Translations under genes and position numbers: made by a program
Source: Rickettsia typhi
Lineage (GTDB): Bacteria > Pseudomonadota > Alphaproteobacteria > Rickettsiales > UBA1997
Length of the DNA: 10,333 bases
Assembly (NCBI GenBank): GCA_945861125.1
Contig: CAMASZ010000027.1
Coordinates: 1 to 10,333 of the forward strand
Direction of reading: 5' to 3'
In this document: positions 9,201 to 10,333 of the stretch, one piece after another
Numbering within the stretch: the first letter of the stretch is position 1
How the letters are laid out: each line of letters starts with the position of its first letter
Notes under the pieces: generated by a model
The model's input: the letters and a program-made list of their open reading frames with translations, nothing else
The model's database searches: none
Told to the model about the DNA's origin: nothing

Positions 9201-10333
9201 AATATCAAAAGGTAATGGTGATTTTAAAAGTCCATATACGGCTTCTAGTAGGTTTTCAAAAAATGGTGGTGGATGGACTTATCAAGATAGAGATACTCGT
9301 CTACTTGGCGATGTTAATGGTGATGGTAGAGCTGATATTGTTGGCTTCGGCAGTGATGGCGTTTATGTTAGCTTAGCAAAAAGTGATGGCACATTTGCCA
9401 ATGAGGTAAAAGTTATGTCAGGATATTATTCATCCAACTGTGGATGGACTCAAAACAGATATCCAAGACAATTAGCTGATGTTAATGGTGATGGTAAAGC
9501 CGATATTGTTGGTTTTACTTATAATGGTGTTGAAGTAGCAATATCAAACGGTGATGGTACTTTTGGAAATGTCTATAAAGCTTCTAGTAGGTTTTCAGAA
9601 ACTGGTGGTGGATGGATTAACCAAGATAGAGATACTCGTCTACTTGGCGATGTTAATGGTGATGGTAGAGCTGATATTGTTGGCTTCGGCAGTGATGGCG
9701 TTTATGTTAGCTTAGCAAAAAGTGATGGCACATTTGCTAATGAGATAAAAGTTATCTCAGGATACGGATCTTATGCAGGATGGACATCTCAAAATACTAC
9801 TAATCGTCAATTGGCTGATATTAATGGCGATGGTAAGGTTGATATTGTTGGCATTAATGGCTCAGATATTATCGCCTCTATTTCGCTTGGAGATGGAAAA
9901 TTTCTTGCCCCAATTTCTTTAACCAAAGAAATTACTGGCACCAACAATTTTAATTACTATCCACGAGAATTAGCCGATATTAATGGCGATGGCAAGGCTG
10001 ATATTATTAGCTTTGATCAAAGCTTAATTATTACTTGTTTAAATAATAATGGATTAGATAGTTTTAGTGAAAATTTTAATTTTTTAGATGGCAAAAAATT
10101 ATCCTCTAATAACTTTGGATCTGAAAATAGTTATAAAAAATTCATGCTTGATACTAACAAAGATGGTAAAGAAGATATGGTATATGTTTATTCTGGTTCA
10201 GACGGGGCTTATACCTATACAGCTCTTTCCAATGGTGATGGCACTTTTGCAAATCTAGTTGGTGGACAAAAATTTTCTGGTAATTTTGGTGGCGTAGATT
10301 CTTATCAAAAGATAATTTCTGATGTAAATGGCG
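3298..10333 (+). CDS. Giant RTX protein with N-terminal M23 metallopeptidase and FG-GAP propeller repeats, 3' end outside window
   Basis: The frame is open for 2345 codons to the window end. ATG 3298 is the first start after an in-frame TAA at 3289; no Shine-Dalgarno is visible. There is no signal peptide. Residues 13-140 are an M23 (LytM-type) peptidase with HKGID (H35, D39), YAHL (H89) and PHLH (H119, H121), the full zinc and catalytic set for cutting peptidoglycan cross-bridges. Residues 160-345 are Ala-rich and helical, 349-390 form a glycine-zipper hydrophobic segment, and 397-403 are seven prolines. RTX blocks (roughly 75 GND/GDD-type calcium motifs by eye) span about 442-598, 852-903, 931-1103, 1206-1296, 1381-1411 and 1616-1914. 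Residues 606-850 are helical, 1112-1201 resemble the haemolysin-type calcium-binding-related domain, and 1290-1370 and 1410-1515 resemble serralysin-type beta modules. FG-GAP repeats run from 1924 on. Type I secretion to the outside is expected from the family; the target (bacterial wall or host) is not known. Confidence 0.93.
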   Translation, partial: MTDKNFFPVPVDSNWSYTSGFGPRNKPTAGASTYHKGIDIKVPVGTPIIAVKSGKIEYAGWQNANDTKIGYGQYIKVKNDDGTVSYYAHLSEIDIKDGRIEAGQQLGKSGNTGASSGPHLHYGEKEDGKWINPKESLDSILKNSPSINFDPNSQGGSIENTYTDIALQSISDDLYSIHEKLFSTENLAYAVAQLAMGANVNDVAKSVLVNTIATSAVDASLKAMLLREEFADKSLNGLNKSYDDYMEKNPEFSSLKAGFTIFITTAVLTGDYREAAKNASIQALANYVSRNAVEELAKNASSQAAADSVGKYAGPIATAVTIIINGIANGASAQEIAIQTAIAISSTMIGAAVSGVVMGTKIGAAIGSIIPGLGTIIGAIVGSFVGYALSKLFGLIPPPPPPPLFIIEAKEDGSGNIIYSLHEGYSIILKAIANDDAVGSKGNETLAGGSGNNNLYGLGGNDYLQGREGNDNLFAGDGNDEVNAGEGDDFVDGDDGNDFIQGGAGNDIIAGGNGDDRIYGDLKDSQESQFITAGDDKIDAGSGNDYVEVGGGDDVVTGGAGNDQILGGDGKDTIDGSFGDDVINGDAGDDVLSGGQDGVLIHPDKVIQYKQDFAQLEPKISEIQATYNVALIDLNNYVASLNKFLEIISPVYNYYYGNNPNSDVLRQAKQSVIDSDFWRLKAILGGPDSDVEREYDYYKKGLEIFDTARSRLEEYSNELKLFFELSDEELKAKQDLINSSKYDLDRFEVIKTFLNNNEIGRDGFSENLAKIIQYKQDFIGLEHQISETQAKYEAALADLNNYTEKHLYSYGKKQKLFIGSNEIRNAKQAVVDSNKAILDQLETIKAFLETSGNDAISGGDGNDKIFGFSGNDILNGDAGDDIIVGGYGSDIIDGGTGNDTIIADDDEQSYFDALSGTDLLPSELNSLFVNDNDVIDAGDGDDFVSLIEGDDSVNLGSGNDILQNQYADAIIHGGSGDDEISSIAGNNIVFGEEGNDKIALGFGDDIVDGGLGDDKIDVGDGVNKVDGGAGDDLILSGINNDEITGGDGNDIIQDQGGNNILDGGAGDDYVIADEGDDIISTGEGNNDSVFAGGGNDIIISQATNANLVGAIGNDIYKIEKLTGNIVIEDSGNASDIDTIEFSYKKLANLKLSKNGDDLVIRFTDSSSSVTIKNNFAIANNLEGKNSKIELLKFGEVLINIGSVIFGTTGNDTINGTINDDLIIGDLGKDIIFGGSGNDVIDGSEGDDLIYGEDGDDIMKGSEENDIIYGGNGSDRLIGNEGNDILEGGAGNDIFVITKPSDEDVITDFTVGSDKLDLTGYSQFSSLKTLQYFSNGITQNGLDTIVDLDGSTKVTLQNQTIAAVNQNQNFIFDIKASAKATDGNDILSGTSGNDTITDGKGSDIMTGGSGNDIFSITKNAGDIDTITDFNPYDVITITTYYTRRAWFFSWEEKTEEKISSFDRIDLRNFDNYVDILQLDISQKNSDTVISLDDGQKILLENVRADNLFAKNFQFAVFEGMPQIQRYSGTVAYNFALDNVVEVKQAVQENYDNGFICLTNYKKSYDSSYKKSYDSSNFWNSKNIWNEGASRSQTNNEEYVKVGGKWDSHDELRRYTTFNGDGGNDRMYGAWWNETINAGSGNDEVYAGSGNDYVNGGTGNDYVDGGTGDDRIHGDDGNDALYGGDGNDYLIGLNGNDYLNGGAGNDTLRGWDDSDMLFDFEGNNFFDGGWDDDYITAGAGDDEIHGGDGNDYIIAGAGNDKIDGGEGGGSRLDRDQDYIEAGSGNDIVNDNYGDNFVYLEDGDDRAILGVGNDYIDGGAGNDYIEGGAGNDVIYDSSGNNWLHGGAGADNIQGGVDADIIYGGSGEDLIYGNGGSDLMYGGTNDDKIYGGNDDDVIYGMSGNDQLFGGEGNDMIFANIDFKYGNKLNFLQTAFTNDKGWYNDRYPRQLADVNGDGKADIVGFADYGVIVGISKGNGDFKSPYTASSRFSKNGGGWTYQDRDTRLLGDVNGDGRADIVGFGSDGVYVSLAKSDGTFANEVKVMSGYYSSNCGWTQNRYPRQLADVNGDGKADIVGFTYNGVEVAISNGDGTFGNVYKASSRFSETGGGWINQDRDTRLLGDVNGDGRADIVGFGSDGVYVSLAKSDGTFANEIKVISGYGSYAGWTSQNTTNRQLADINGDGKVDIVGINGSDIIASISLGDGKFLAPISLTKEITGTNNFNYYPRELADINGDGKADIISFDQSLIITCLNNNGLDSFSENFNFLDGKKLSSNNFGSENSYKKFMLDTNKDGKEDMVYVYSGSDGAYTYTALSNGDGTFANLVGGQKFSGNFGGVDSYQKIISDVNG
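3334..3720 (+). other. M23 (LytM-type) metallopeptidase domain within the RTX protein
   Basis: The segment opens with the SGFGPR signature common at the start of M23 domains. It contains HxxxD at 3400-3414 (zinc ligands H35 and D39), YAHL with H89 at 3562 (catalytic), and SSGPHLHY with H119 and H121 at 3652-3660 (catalytic and zinc). The GQQLGKSGNTG turn before HLH and WINP after it also match the family. Nothing essential is missing, so the enzyme should be active. Known M23 enzymes cut peptide cross-bridges or stem peptides of peptidoglycan. Confidence 0.93.
4342..4506 (+). other. Glycine-zipper hydrophobic segment followed by heptaproline
   Basis: Residues 349-390 are hydrophobic with glycines and alanines at regular spacing (IGAAV, MGTKIGAAIGS, IPGLG, IIGAIVGS, FVGYAL) and a central PGLG turn, which suggests a membrane-inserting helical hairpin. 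Seven consecutive prolines at 4486-4506 follow and separate it from the RTX part. Similar segments occur in other RTX and pore-forming proteins; membrane insertion here is inference. Confidence 0.7.
4621..5091 (+). repeat. RTX calcium-binding block 1
   Basis: About fifteen GGxGxD-type nonapeptide units are visible as successive GND or GDD turns followed by a hydrophobic residue. Such arrays fold into calcium-bound beta-rolls after export. One unit is interrupted by a short insert (about 4861-4890, LKDSQESQF). Confidence 0.9.
5113..5850 (+). repeat. Helical module in two clear copies and one diverged copy, interrupting the RTX array
   Basis: Copy A starts at 5113 and copy C at 5608, both with (I/V)IQYKQDF followed by LE--ISE-QA-Y--AL-DLNNY; the DNA is also highly similar there. 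Each copy ends in an AKQ-----S---L---IKAFL-type helix: AKQ at 5299 (shortened), 5491 and 5773. The middle stretch 5371-5580 keeps YKK, a helical core and the AKQ ending and looks like a diverged copy. The segments have no glycine-rich turns and read as alpha-helical or coiled-coil, unlike the beta-rolls on each side. Confidence 0.75.
5851..6606 (+). repeat. RTX calcium-binding blocks 2 and 3
   Basis: Block 2 (5851-6006) has about six units and block 3 (6088-6606) about fifteen. They are separated by a 27-residue linker that lacks glycine-rich turns. Some units in block 3 have N in place of the calcium-binding D (GNN), so binding may be uneven along the roll. Confidence 0.88.
6631..6900 (+). 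other. Haemolysin-type calcium-binding-related beta domain
   Basis: This segment leaves the nonapeptide pattern and reads GNDIYKI, DTIEFSYKKLANLKLSKNGDDLVIRF, SVTIKNNF and KIELLKFG in order (strings given as consecutive fragments). This order of DTI-F, L-L---G-DLVI, VTI--F and IE--KF matches the domain that typically sits between RTX blocks in large haemolysin-type proteins (Pfam HCBP_related). It probably caps one beta-roll and starts the next. Confidence 0.65.
6913..7842 (+). other. RTX blocks 4 and 5 with two serralysin-type beta modules
   Basis: Block 4 (6913-7185, about eight units) and the short block 5 (7438-7530, about four units) are each followed by a GNDIF-I module with ITDF, then strands ending in an F-F/FQF turn (7162-7410 and 7525-7842). 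GNDxFxxxxxxxxDxITDFxxGxDxxDL is the usual end of RTX rolls in serralysin-like and other type I substrates. The second module carries an extra aromatic/charged stretch at about 7594-7680 that splits it just after ITDFNPYD. Confidence 0.65.
7972..8019 (+). repeat. 24-bp tandem repeat encoding YKKSYDSS twice
   Basis: Units 7972-7995 and 7996-8019 differ at only two silent third positions and each encodes YKKSYDSS. They sit in a tyrosine/serine/lysine-rich region (about 7843-8142) with no RTX units and no recognised domain, between the last beta module and RTX block 6. Confidence 0.9.
8143..9040 (+). repeat. RTX calcium-binding block 6, the longest
   Basis: About twenty-eight units are visible, many of the form AGND or SGND followed by YI/YV. 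Several units around 8401-8490 and 8821-8960 are irregular (WDDSD, WDDDY, DADI, TNDDK). The block runs directly into the propeller repeats after a short linker (IDFKYGNKLNFL). Confidence 0.9.
9067..10333 (+). repeat. FG-GAP/VCBS beta-propeller repeats, about eight, last one cut by window end
   Basis: The calcium-loop signature D(V/I)NGDG(K/R)(A/V)DIVGF recurs with its first Asp at 9139, 9310, 9478, 9649, 9817, 9976, 10150 and 10321, a period of about 57 residues. Repeat 7 is diverged (DTNKDGKEDMVYV). Each unit also has a Trp or Tyr and an Arg just before the loop, and VYVSL--GDGTF after it in the better copies. Such repeats build integrin-like beta-propellers. The blade length and the VGFG--GVYVSL pattern recall the fungal N-acetylglucosamine-binding lectin PVL, so a sugar-binding role is plausible but inferred. 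Confidence 0.88.
9118..9795 (+). repeat. 339-bp tandem duplication of two propeller blades
   Basis: Unit 1 (9118-9456) and unit 2 (9457-9795) each encode two FG-GAP repeats over exactly 113 codons. The stretch 9118-9173 is identical to 9457-9512 (56 bp), and 9283-9398 is identical to 9622-9737 (116 bp). Differences are concentrated between these stretches and at the unit ends. The duplication keeps the frame and was recent, or is being kept uniform by recombination. Confidence 0.9.

Noticed and set aside
9140..9376. Alternate-frame + strand open frame of 78 codons
   Set aside because: It overlaps the FG-GAP repeats out of frame and is a product of the repeated loop codons.

Overview
The window is AT-rich bacterial DNA using the standard code: TAG, TGA and TAA all close genes, and TGG encodes Trp. 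All four genes lie on the + strand and every one looks secreted or host/surface-directed. Ankyrin-repeat proteins, Lys/Asn-rich low-complexity segments, a giant RTX protein and very low GC together suggest a host-associated or intracellular proteobacterium, such as a Rickettsiales- or Holosporales-type endosymbiont. That placement is inference, because no rRNA or housekeeping gene is present to settle it.

Layout. (1) Positions 2-913 hold the 3' part of an ankyrin-repeat protein whose start lies upstream of the window. (2) Positions 914-1261 are a non-coding AT-rich gap with a small hairpin and a possible promoter. (3) Positions 1262-2710 encode a second ankyrin protein, with a Sec-type signal sequence and a long disordered Lys/Asn/Gln-rich tail that carries a basic motif five times. 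(4) Positions 2794-3285 encode a small unrecognised exported protein. (5) Twelve bases later, at 3298, begins a giant gene that stays open to the window end (at least 2345 codons). It has an N-terminal M23 (LytM-type) metallopeptidase domain with all expected catalytic and zinc residues, then an Ala-rich helical region, a glycine-zipper hydrophobic segment and seven prolines. Six RTX calcium-binding blocks follow, broken up by helical, beta-rich and aromatic insertions. The visible part ends in an array of about eight FG-GAP/VCBS beta-propeller repeats.

How the parts may work together (inference): the giant protein has no Sec signal and is full of RTX repeats, so it is most likely exported by a type I secretion system whose genes are not in the window. 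It would carry a peptidoglycan-cutting enzyme at its front and a glycan- or surface-binding propeller towards its back. The exported protein directly upstream is close enough to be co-transcribed and could be a partner or protective protein. The two ankyrin proteins look like host-interaction proteins and share a KKSK(F/Y) basic motif. The RTX gene shows several internal duplications, including a 339-bp tandem duplication with long stretches of identical DNA, so it is still evolving by repeat expansion.
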